DNA from: Calendula officinalis
Lineage: Eukaryota; Streptophyta; Magnoliopsida; Asterales; Asteraceae
Length of the DNA stretch: 64,000 bases
Assembly (NCBI GenBank): GCA_963853835.1
Contig: OY970832.1
Location: forward strand, 27,646,208-27,710,207
Direction of reading: 5' to 3'
The notes under the pieces were generated by a model. That model was not told where the DNA came from, made no database searches, and was given only the letters and a program-made list of their open reading frames with translations. Positions 35,478 through 45,379 of this stretch are shown in pieces. Every line of letters begins with the position of its first letter. Position 1 is the stretch's first letter. The position numbers and the translations under genes were made by a program.

Positions 35478-35770
35478 TTTCCGCACTTTTTTGTTCAAAT
35501 CAAAAGGAGACCCAAAAATGGAAAGTAATTGGCTGAATTTTCAAAATAAATAGTAGGACCCACACCCACTAACTATTTACTTTAACAAAGTGAAATGACT
35601 CATTTACCCTTATTTTATACTTTTAAACATCATTAACTCCACTTTATTCAAAAGGTGTGAGACCCCTTATCCACTAACTATTCAATTTATCTAATTTAAC
35701 CATAATTATAATATTTTACCTCAAAAATCATGAAACATAAAGTGTAACACTCATTTTGAATCAGATGAAG

Positions 35771-35778
35771 TATAAATA
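35771..35778 (+). promoter_or_regulatory. TATA-like box ahead of the MinD fragment
   Basis: TATAAATA stands in a unique-looking stretch about 215 bp before the MinD-like frame, with a leader-like sequence between. It could be a promoter captured with the fragment. Inference only. Confidence 0.35.
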
Positions 35779-35984
35779 GTGATTTTGGAGTGAGACCCTT
35801 CAATTCATAAATAACTACAGAAACCCTACCCAAAATTCCATCGCTAATTCTCACTGGTAATCATTTATATCTTCAAATTTCCTCCCTTTCAATCCCCGAT
35901 TCTTAAAATTCTAATTAAACCAACAACAAAACCCTACCCAAAACCACCACCAATTCCTTCAATACAACAGTAAACCGTAGCTTG

Positions 35985-36096
35985 CCGGCGATACCCAACA
36001 GTCGTCTTCATCACATCCGGCAGAGGCGGTGTCGGGAAAACCACAACCACCGCCAATGTCGGTCTCTCTAAACAACGAATCTTTGATCAAATCTGC
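35985..36096 (+). pseudogene. Fragment of plastid septum-site protein MinD
   Basis: The frame around 36000-36070 encodes VVFITSGRGGVGKTTTTANVG, the deviant Walker A region (KGGVGKTT type) that is highly conserved in MinD ATPases of chloroplast division; here the first Lys of the signature is Arg. Just upstream, the family residues fit only after a frame change, and downstream the similarity stops and a TAA follows (about 36094). Only about 25 residues of a ~330-residue protein are present. It lies in the original interior of the Mutator-like element and is best read as a captured exon piece. Confidence 0.75.
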
Positions 36097-36896
36097 AGTT
36101 AATCTGTCCCAATCCAGACAATAATCGAGTATATTCAGGCGAACACAAGTCTATTAAGTCGCAAATCAACATAATTTGAAGCTGATTTGATGGCGGCGAC
36201 TACAATGGAGACGGCGGCGGGAGCGGTGGTGCTACTGTACTATGTATTAGCTCGGGAAATGACTACGGCTGATGCGAAGGCTGGCGATGACGATGAAGGA
36301 CGAGAATACTTTGAAATTTGTAGGTAATTAACCTGCATAGTATTCAGAATGAAACATTATTAAATTAACCCCAATTGCTCAGCTTACTAAGCCCGGAGAT
36401 TCCCCTAATCTGTCCGGCTGTGCTTCGCCGGTGAGTAAGGTTACTGGCAAAATTGGAGATGCTCAGCCTACCACAGCCACCCTTATAGTGCGATTTGCAG
36501 GTTTTGATTTGTGGTTTTAGTGAGGTTTGGTGCAGGTGATTTGGGTGGCTTGTTGATGGTAGTAGATCTAGCGGTGGGTAAAAGAGAGAAGATATTAAGA
36601 GAGAAAGTGAGAAGGAGAGAGAGAGTTTGAAGATTTGTGGGGGTGTACATCATGCATAAAAAATTGTATCTATGTATAATTTTTAATTTTGTTTAAAAAT
36701 ATATTGAAAAAGACAAAAATACCCCTCATGTACATTGCACATGGAGTCACTTAACAGAAAAGCTTAGCACCATTTGGCATAAAGGATAAAAGTTTCTAAA
36801 ATAAGGACTATCTTTGTCGTTTTTAAAATATTAAGACCAAAATTGCAATAGAGTATCAACTTAAAGGACCATTTGTGTAATTAACTCAAAAATAAT

Positions 36897-37689
36897 ATAT
36901 ATATACACTTGTGTGTATATCATAGCGTATATGCGGTTTCGTTAGGAAAGGAGTAAATAAAAAACTCAAGGTTACAAAGTGCTCGGTTTAATGACTATCA
37001 ATTGCGCCTAAAGTATATATTTTGATAACAAAACGTATAAATTTTCAATTCTACCTGATTCTAAACCAGATATTACCCGACTGACATGAATCAGAACCGC
37101 TAATTCGGTTCGGTTGTCAGTTTTTGTATATTCTGAATTTTGATTCTCAAGTTTACTGGTTCCGATCAGCAATCTAGTTTTGAAATCGAAGACACCACTA
37201 GCACACAATATTAGTCAAACCACAAGTGATATGATGATGGCACCACAGAGGATCACAAGGTGGCTCATGACCACACCGGAGTTAGAGGATGAGGATGGTT
37301 GGGAATGATTAGACAATATCAAAGCTCCTGCTCTTCTCCCATTTGCGGTTTTTTTTTAAAAAAAAAAAAAAAAACTTGGTACATAGGGTCATCCATTACC
37401 TAATGGACATGTGTATTATTGGAGTAGTTCAGAAAATTATATATATAAACTTGTGCAAATCAAGATGAATATAAAGAAATGTTACACCTACAACACCATC
37501 ACATCACATGCAATGTCATCGATTAATAATTAATTTATAAAAAATAGCCATCTTTCTTGAAACCTCCATTTCATCAAATTTCAACACTATCCATCCATAA
37601 CGATCCAAACATACATATTACTAAAAAATGGTTATGCAACAAGAGGTGTACCCTATGCAACGAGTTTCCACTTTGATTAAGATAACAAC
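36897..37689. other. Unassigned intergenic DNA
   Basis: Contains a T/A homopolymer pair (37351-37374). Near 37070-37200 a piece with GGTTCGGTTGTCAG words resembles decayed hAT-like repeats. No gene. Confidence 0.35.
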
Positions 37690-38200
37690 CAAAGATGCTT
37701 ACCTTGTCATTGTTTATGATTTCATTGCAAGGTACAACCTTTCAATGTATACAAGATACAACCTTTTAATGCATATCAAAATATTTGAACACCATAACTA
37801 AAAGAGAAGATAGTAAATACTACGTATATTGATATTGTAAATGCTTGTGTTTCACTCCCAAGGTACAACCTTTTAATACATAAAGAGATAAAACAAGGGA
37901 TTCATTATTTTATTGTACATCAGATCTTTGACACACCTATAAATTTAAAGAAAAAAAAGGCAAAAATCTTGATGATTCATTAAAGGTACAACCTCCAAAT
38001 GCATAAAGATAGGAATTAGGAACTCTATTCTTCAATACATCAAACTGGAGAGCAAAAAGCAAACATACTGATATTACCAATGTTTGTGATTCATTGCAAA
38101 GTACAACCCCCAATACTTGAAGACAGAAAATACTCATATTAGGGATTCTTTATACATGCAAGAATTCTTTGACACACCCAGAAATTAAAGAGAAGAATTA
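37690..38200. repeat. Diverged tandem repeats, ~120/240-bp period
   Basis: The phrase GGTACAACCTTTTAATGCAT recurs in variants at about 37731, 37749, 37861, 37985 and 38100. Longer phrases recur about 240 bp apart: TCTTTGACACACC (37925 and 38168) and GATATTGTAAATGCTTGTG/GATATTACCAATGTTTGTG (37832 and 38070). The block is just downstream of the MAPK-substrate gene and may reach its 3' UTR. Confidence 0.6.
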
Positions 38201-38384
38201 ATTGTATACACAAACAATTACATCAATAAAACCACAACCCACATAAAGAGACCATCTCATGAACACAAAACAAGATTTCCTATGCCACAAAACTAATTCC
38301 AAAATTATATAAAAAAAAGGAAAAAAGAAGATTAACCACAAACACCCAAGTACCAATATGATGAAATCAAGAATCTTTCGAAGA

Positions 38385-38678
38385 TTATGATTTGTGGGTG
38401 GGTTTAGTTTTGTGTTTCTGGTTGTTGGTTTTAACAGGCTTCCCAAAGATAGCACAACAACCAGAAACCTTTGGTGAAGGTGGATCAATAGTTGGTTCAA
38501 CTTCAACAGATTTATATGGTATTGGTTCTGCTGGTTTATGTTGTTGCTCTGTTTTCTCTCTTTCTTCTTCTGTCTTCACTGGTTTATTAAGTTCTCCTGA
38601 TAACAGTTTATCATCCCAAACAAGCCCAGATGATCCTGATCTTCTGAATGATATTTCTGATCTTGCTAATCCCTCCAT
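38385..38678 (-). CDS. MAPK kinase substrate family protein (At1g80180-like)
   Basis: An intronless 97-aa frame. It begins MEGLARSEISFRRSGSSGL and VWDD, the conserved start of the small plant family named for the MAPK substrate At1g80180. It ends with PPSPKVSGCCAIFGKPVK and a Lys/His-rich tail. Two proline-directed Ser sites are possible, the clearest in PPSP. The protein is probably disordered. The ATG at 38678 was chosen over one 43 codons upstream because the family starts there and the upstream part (with CT-repeat leader) is not protein-like. Function in cells is poorly known. Confidence 0.85.
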   Translation of the reverse strand: MEGLARSEISFRRSGSSGLVWDDKLLSGELNKPVKTEEEREKTEQQHKPAEPIPYKSVEVEPTIDPPSPKVSGCCAIFGKPVKTNNQKHKTKPTHKS

Positions 38679-38819
38679 CTTGATTTCTTTCTTTCTTTCT
38701 CTCTCTAGGTTTGTTTGTAATAATGATGTGTGTGTGAGAGAGAGATTATAAGGAGATGAAGTCAAAGGAGAAATACAAGAAATTGAAGTGTTGGTAGCAG
38801 GGCCCATCTTGTTTCTTGG

Positions 38820-40517
38820 GGGTAATTTGGACCATTATTGGATATTGGCACGGATCTCTGTGTGTATACGTAGTGGGCCCATCATCTATTTTCATTTGGA
38901 GTTTAGGCGTTATAATTTATTAAAAAAAGTATTATTATAAATTTATCTATTAATCATGATTCATATGTCTAATAAAATTAATATGTAAATGGTTAGATAT
39001 GGGGAAAAGTTTATTCTATTTGTATTATTATCATTTAACATTTCAGTTTTATATATAAAAAAATCGGTTACCTATATGATTGTTTCACTTGTGCATTTCT
39101 CAACAATAAAGTGTCAGTAAATACATCACTAAACTTTTTCTTAAGGTCGTGACAACTGACAGCATCAACACATCACTAACTCACCCTATTAAAAAAATAT
39201 TCCCCCCCCCCACACCCCACAAAAAAAGTTCCTCACAACAGATTCTCCCCCACGTCGTCTACACGGCGGCTTGCTACCAATGCCTGGTAGTGACATGCTT
39301 GTGCCAATGGTAATGGGTACCGACGGGCTCGCTATTTGACTTTGATAATGGACTAATACCAAGATCGAGTCCTAGATAAGCGGATCTCATTTTAACAGCC
39401 AGAACGATAAAAATGAAAATGACCCCTTCCTTAGTGAGATTATACGAGCAGATGCTTGAACCAAAATTGATATTATATAATGATTTACATTAAAGAAACA
39501 ACATAGTACAGAGCTGCAGGTATTATATAATGATTTTTTTTAAATTATTTTATTCAGAAAGAACATGAGATTTGCATTAAGAATGCCTTAAAGATGTTGT
39601 AAACTTTGGGGGCTTGACCAAACTCTCAAATAATTCAATGGTCAAATGTTCTTCAAAATCCGATGGTTTTATTGGGCGGCTGTTGAAGAAATGATTCCAT
39701 TTTAATTGTATTGTAAGCCCAAATTGTAACTATTTTAATCACATTTAACAGAACTTTAATTAATCGAGATTTATGTCATACATAAAATACGAGTATAAGT
39801 TTACCAAATCCTTATTGAAATGATACCGAGAATCGGTGGACCGGATCGGGTCCAAATTGAGTTATGGTGGTCCGATTCTCCGTTTGAATTTCCATGCGAA
39901 TTTTGTTCTCGATCTCATCCAAAACCGAGTCGAAACAAATCGGAAAATTCCGGTTCTTGGCCCGGTCTGGTCCGGTTAGGCCCAAAACATCATCGGTTCG
40001 GTACTCGATCCGTCCGAAACCAATTTCTCGGTTCTCAGTGTGGTCCGGTTCCGAGCGGTTCGGTTTGGTTGTTGGAGTATACACATGGCTGCTGTATATT
40101 AGTATAATGAATGCAAATAATAAGAAAAAATGTAATTTTTTTAAAGAAAAGAAACCCATAAATTGACTTGTTTGTTGCTCCTATTCGACTCATGGTCAGA
40201 TCAGATTTTGTACCATTCACGCTCTCAAACAACTTGACCAAATGACTTGTCGATGTTCATAATGGGCATGTCGGCAATGAATTTGTAAAATATTTTAGAG
40301 TTTGTAACCAAGTTCTTCGATCTAAAATGAGATGTCAAAAATGAATAATCGCTAGGTTATTTAAGGAAATCGATAAAAATTTATAGGACCTCAATATGTA
40401 AACTTACCGTTGCCGTGATTCCCTGTGCAATTAGGGCAGCTGAAGAGGGTCACCATTCGTGAGAACCTCCAGTTTAATATATGATCATCTAAAATATTCA
40501 GTGCACTTTTTATATAC
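38820..40517. other. Intergenic DNA upstream of the MAPK-substrate gene
   Basis: The promoter of the minus-strand gene should be at the left. A poly(C) run is at 39205-39214. A GC-richer piece at 39240-39340 with TGCTTGTGCCAATGG resembles the TIR of the Harbinger element at 2634 and may be a remnant. At 39830-40080 GGTCCGGTTC/CCGATTC words form another low-complexity repeat of the AACCGG kind. No gene. Confidence 0.4.
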
Positions 40518-40519
40518 TA

Positions 40520-40782
40520 CTCCCTCCGTCCCTTAATAAATTTCTCATATATCATGAGCACAATATTTTAGGAGATAGATAGTGGTGAGGTCATTGGTAA
40601 TAAATTTGATTAAAATATAAGATTTTTTGGAGAGAGAACATGTTTTTAAGAGATAGTTAGTGGTGAGGTGCATTATAATAATATTATTTTATTGAGTGGT
40701 CCCTCCAATTTGAAAAATGGGAACTCTGTTTTGGGACAAATATTTTGAGTGAAATGAGAACTTTATTAAGGGGCGGAGGGAG
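40520..40782. mobile_element. Stowaway-type MITE, 263 bp
   Basis: Ends CTCCCTCCGTCCC and inverted CTCCCTCCGCCCC, with TA at 40518-40519 and 40783-40784. The interior has the usual AGAGATAGTTAGTGGTGAGG words in this group. Non-coding. Confidence 0.85.
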
Positions 40783-40784
40783 TA

Positions 40785-41861
40785 TCAAACCTCATTCAAT
40801 AAAGACTCACAACATAGATATTTAAAGGGAAATGCTAACAAGTACCCCTAAGGACAATGGTTAAGAAATTTTTATGACTTAAATTAATTGTAAAGTACCT
40901 AATAAAAAACCACTCCCCATGTATTTCATTAACCAACCTTAATTAATTATGTTTTATTTGTTGTACATTAACCACTTTAATCATTCTTAACCATTACCCT
41001 AAGGGCAATTGTTAGCAAATCCCATATTTAAAAGATTAAAAGTAGATTGATATGGGTCACATACTAAAATAGTTAAGTTTTTCGTGGTTTACGGAGCCTC
41101 ATTTGTAGTTTTTCATCTTTAAGAACTCTAAAAGTTACTATAAGGCCCAACCAAATGACAACATTAACAATAAGAATGGTGGTTGTGGTTTACACGTCGC
41201 ACATGTTACGACAAGAATACCATGGATTATGAACGAAAATAGTTGTGGGCGAAAATTATATTATGGTGAATAAGGCCACATTTCCAATCATGAATCCGAG
41301 AAACTAATTTTTGGTAAGAGTTTATGAGCTTTACAATTTTGCGATGAGTATTAGATGTTTAATATATCAATTATTCCCTAAATGCATACAGTGAACGCTT
41401 CTCAGTTATATCTATGCTTTAAACTAATTTTTTGTATTTTATATTAATTTAATGTAATGTGAAGTATGTTAGAAATATGTTTTAGTTTTAGGTAATGTGA
41501 AATTTTCTTATGCACAAAGTATAAGCCATAGAACCTTTATCAATGTTTCAATTATAGCTCATAATTTTGAAGAAAAAAAAAAGTTACACCAAAAAGTCGA
41601 AATTGGTGATAGGATTTGTAGTGAAATTTGCACCAAGTAATACACACTACAGATACAACTCATTCATGCATAAAACATACAAAATTTGAAGGACCAAATC
41701 CCAAATTCAGATTCAATAAAATTACTGGCAAACTTTTGATAATATATTCTAGTTTTCTAAACAAGGCTGCAACAATTGCAAAAGACATGTTTTGGAATGA
41801 ACAAGCTTCAAATGGCAGAAAATAACCATCAAAACAATTTTCATCCTAACAGTTAACCCAC
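40785..41861. other. Intergenic DNA downstream of the CCCH gene
   Basis: It holds the 3' UTR of the CCCH gene at the right and AT-rich DNA elsewhere. At 40835-41030 inverted words (GCTAACAAGTACCCCTAAGG and CCCTAAGGGCAATTGTTAGC) mark a ~190-bp MITE-like hairpin. No gene. Confidence 0.4.
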
Positions 41862-43260
41862 TTAGTTCAATTCATCTTCATCATGAATCCAATCTGCATA
41901 GACACCATTTAGCTTCTTATGTGCTATTTTCCAAAACCCTTTTAACTCGCCTTGTTTTACTGGGCCACCAATCACTGAACCACTAGCTCCTGGTTCAGTG
42001 GTGGGCCCACGGGCTGCAATAGGGTCAGGGTGCATGTCACCCTTAACGGGTGTGTTTAACTCTGATAAAAAAAAGTAAAACACGATGTTAATGATACTTA
42101 AAAAGGTGATACAAATATAATAACATGATTTAGGGCACACGTGTTAGCATAAATGTTCTTACATAATCTATTATTTAAAGCTTATTAACCATTTTCGCGC
42201 GTGTTCTACTAAAACTAGAACAAGAATCTTAGACAATTAACAATAAATGTTTAAACATAACCGAAAACTATTTTCTTTACATGAAAAAGCTCCCACCTTT
42301 AGATATAAAACGGGGTCTTATGTGAACTCGAAACTAAATAAACGTGAAATAAAAAAATTTCCATCTTTATAAACAAAAGATACGCTCCTACCGTATTCTA
42401 TAATTTATCACTAATTCTATAAATTCTTGTCTAATTTATTATTATTCGTCGTAAAATATCACATATATTCGCATAAACTAAAAAAGAAGTAAAAATGGAT
42501 GTATACCTGCAGACCCATGAGCAAAGTGACATTTATCTCCAAATATGCATTCACCAGTTGTTTCCCATTTACCACAAATTCGAGTTTTCCAAAACACACC
42601 CTTCACTCGTGAACCATCTTGATCATTGTTCACACCACTAACAGAATCTTGACCGGTTTCGTTTTGACTTTGACCATCGTCAACCACAGTCTGAATATTA
42701 ATCACAGAATTCTCTCTTGTTCTTCCATTATCCATAACTACTTCACCTCTAAACTTATCAGGACTTTCATGAAGAAAATTACATTTTTCTCCATACGGGC
42801 ATTCATCACCATTATAAAATTTCCTACAAATTCGCATTCGATGAATGATTTTTTGATCATCATTCCAATTTCCACTTCTATTATTGTTATTATTATTGTT
42901 ATTATTATGATTATAACTGTTATCTTTAACAAGATCTTGCCAATTTGGCGGTGGTTCACGTAAATCTTTAGACCCGTGAGCAAAAGTACAGCTGTCGCCA
43001 TTTCGACATGTTCCTTCTAGAAACTTCTGACACATTCGTGTTTTGTAGAATATGTGAGTGGTCCCTCTATTCACAGGGATACTTGAAGGGATGGATCTTT
43101 GACTTGCAGGAGTCAAAGCTGTTGACTTTTCAGGGTTTGTGTTGACTTCTTGGTTTCTTGATCTCTTGTTTGAGTTTTCAAGCTGAGAATTTGGTTCATT
43201 TTGTTCAGGGAAGAATTCATTCCCACCATTGTTGCCATTATGAAAAGGGTGTTGGATCAT
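41862..43260 (-). CDS. CCCH zinc-finger protein with three fingers
   Basis: Two coding exons on the minus strand, 42507-43260 and 41862-42061, join in frame to 317 aa. Three CCCH fingers are visible: C77-C85-C91-H95 (spacing 7-5-3), C145-C154-C160-H164 and C229-C238-C244-H248 (both 8-5-3), each preceded by a basic K/R-M/I-C motif (KTRMC, RMRIC, KTRIC). Between fingers 1 and 2 is a poly-Asn run (about 118-127) encoded by an ATT/GTT-rich tract. The C-terminus ends KLNGVYADWIHDEDELN, likely conserved. Such proteins bind RNA in plants; the arrangement resembles Arabidopsis C3H12/C3H39-type proteins. A leader intron is likely at 43311-43644 (GT/AG present). Confidence 0.9.
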
Positions 43261-43310
43261 TGTGGGGTTTGGTCAATAATTACAGAATTTTTGGTCAAAT
43301 TTTGGAATTA

Positions 43311-43644
43311 CTGTAACATCAATAAGAAAACACATAATGTGAGTTAGTTACATGTTAGAGAGTCTTCAAGATTCAAGATCAAAATAAAAAAATTGAATTT
43401 TTTTCATAAAAGTCTTCAAGATTATATGTATTACATTTGGGGAAAAAATTAAAATTAAAACAAAAAAAGCTTTTCCTACAAAATTAAAGAAGTAAAGTGG
43501 TGATGATGGTGACAATTATAGATTCTTTATAGGTTAACAAATAAAAACTTTACAACTTACAGATTCAATTTGTGGGGACAGAATATTAAAGACTTAATAT
43601 ATCAAACTAAAAATATAATTCTATAAAAACAATTGAAGTCTAAC
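43311..43644 (-). other. Probable leader intron of the CCCH gene
   Basis: On the minus strand a donor (GCAG/GTTAGAC) and an acceptor (ATGTTACAG) bound 334 bp of AT-rich DNA. The upstream non-coding exon would be 43645 to about 43740, followed upstream by a TATATATATAC stretch (43769-43779) that could be the TATA box. Confidence 0.5.
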
Positions 43645-43780
43645 CTGCGGAAATGCTGATGATCAGAGAACTTTCCTGGTACAAGAACACCCAGACAACA
43701 ATCGGCGACAGGAATGAAAATTGGGTAAACCCTAGATGGATTTGAGAGGTTTGGATTAAGAACTTTGTATATATATACAC

Positions 43781-44251
43781 AAGAATATATAAAAATAAAT
43801 GTAATTAATTAAGAAGAAATTATTCGATTACCATATATGTATGCATTAATGATTTTAATTAAAAGGAAGGTGGAAGTCATATGTGTTGATTTTGAAGATG
43901 AACATAAACAGCAACCGAGGTTTTAGTGGAGGACTAAACCCTAAAACCTTCTCATCAAACGGCTATGCTTCTAATCATTATCATGGGGGATATTGATTAA
44001 TTATTATCTTTACAATTTTAAAATCTTAAATCTTAAAAAAATACTCCTATAAGGAAACCGCATACAAATAATTAAAATGCCAAAAATATCTTACAAAAAG
44101 TATACCACGAAAGTATACTTTATTGTGGATCCTATATCATTTGAGTATTTATATTACTTATTATTATTTATTTTTTATCAATCTTTCTACTCATTATATG
44201 AATACAAGTTTCAAAATCAATGGTTGATACGATGAAAGAGAATTAGTAGAG
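43781..44251. other. CCCH gene upstream region
   Basis: AT-rich; no further feature recognised. Confidence 0.35.
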
Positions 44252-44868
44252 TCAAGGTTTTAAAAAACGCGTCATGGCGTAAGGCGCGGTGTCGACGTTA
44301 CGAAACAGTCCATGGCGGCTAGGCTAGGCGTCGCGTGAGATAAGGCGTGATAAGACGCGACTTATGACAAGTTTTTTCTAAGGCGGCTGAGAAAATTAAT
44401 TTTTTATTAAATGTTGGCATAGTTATAAATTTGGATGTAACACTTTTTGTTAAATTTATATATGAATTACTCATTCCGTCCCAAAAAAACTTCCCATTTA
44501 AGTTGGGCACAAGTTTTAAGGTGATAGTTAGTGGTGGGGTCATTGGTAATAATTTTGATTAAAATATATAATTGGTTTGGAGAGAGAAAGATAGTTAGTG
44601 GATAGTTTGTGGTGGGGTCCTTAGTAATAATATTATTTTATTATGTGGAGCCCATCAAATGTATGAAATGAGAAGTTTTTTGTGGGACAAAAATATAAGG
44701 TTAAATGAGAAGTTTTTTGTGGGACGGAGGAAGTATTATATAAACCAATAGATCTATAATTTTTTTTAATTAGATATATTATATATATAAATTATATAAA
44801 AATTTGTCGTGTTAAGTCACGCACTCACGCCTTAAAAACGCCATTACCCGTCATGACTTGAGCCTTGA
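44252..44868. mobile_element. MITE with TCAAGG ends and GGCG-rich arms, holding a Stowaway
   Basis: The ends TCAAGGTTTTAAAAAACGCG and (inverted) TCAAGGCTCAAGTC and the internal CATGGCG/CGCCATG, GGCGT/ACGCC words form arms on both sides. A Stowaway at 44470-44733 splits it. Borders are approximate and no duplication was found. Confidence 0.5.
44470..44733. mobile_element. Stowaway-type MITE, 264 bp, nested
   Basis: Ends CTCATTCCGTCCC and inverted CTTCCTCCGTCCC, with TA on both sides (44468-44469, 44734-44735). The interior is related to the copy at 40520-40782. Confidence 0.8.
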
Positions 44869-44880
44869 TGGTGCTATCAC

Positions 44881-45379
44881 GCCATGCCTTACTCTTTCTA
44901 GAACTTTGAGTGGACAAGTGGAGTACATATATCAGTAGGAAGATAAAGTTAAAATAAATAGTAGGAAAAATACTATTTCTCTTTGAAAATATAAAGCTAC
45001 AATGGCATGAGAGCATGATTTGAAATTTTTTAAGTTAGGGGTGATTTTTATATTATATATTTTAATTCATACATTACAATAGGTGTTTTTATATGTTTAT
45101 ATAATATACAGTAATATTTATATAGTATAATCTATGTATAAAAAGAAATAATACACAAATTAATTTCCTTTTAATAGTTGTTTGTTTTGCATATCTTTTT
45201 GTATAAATATATTCTGTAAACAAATGAAACTTAAATGAATTTGAATTTGAAATAATTGCAATTTGTCACTGAGTTATAGTTGTGATAAATATAGTAAATA
45301 ACTAGAAATATAGGTTTATAATTTTAAAAAATAATTTTTTTTAATATAATAATTTATATATATACTTATTAATAAAGCA
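44881..45379. other. AT-rich DNA
   Basis: No gene or repeat border recognised. Confidence 0.3.

Larger units (their letters stand above)
28272..35554 (-). mobile_element. Minus-strand Helitron, split by two other Helitrons
   Basis: The 3' end on the minus strand is a hairpin (CAGGGTACCCGC...GCGGGTACCCTG) followed by CTAG and then T, at 28271-28311, as in plant Helitrons. The matching 5' end is proposed near 35554, where minus-strand TCCTACTATTTATTTTG leads into ATTCAGCCAATT, the 5' module shared with the two plus-strand copies. The 5' flank is G rather than the expected A, so this border is uncertain. No Rep/helicase is present. Confidence 0.5.
27921..36887. mobile_element. Mutator-like element (Pack-MULE type) enlarged by nested Helitrons
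   Basis: Inverted arms of about 190 bp (27921-28110 and 36706-36887) share GAGTTAATTACAYAAATGG, CTTATTTTA and CCCCTCATGT words. A perfect 9-bp duplication AAAAATAAT flanks the whole at 27912-27920 and 36888-36896. Between the arms lie Helitron-type insertions (28272 to about 35554) and the original interior at 35555-36705 with a MinD fragment. Without the insertions the element would be about 1.7 kb. No MuDR transposase is visible, so it was mobilised in trans. Confidence 0.8.

Noticed and set aside
36183..36330. Ala/Asp-rich frame starting MAATTMETAAG
   Set aside because: Could be another captured exon in the Mutator-like element, but no family recognised and the frame is short.
42619..42963. 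Plus-strand frame opposite the CCCH gene
   Set aside because: Shadow of the coding strand, rich in Ile/Thr due to the Asn codon run.
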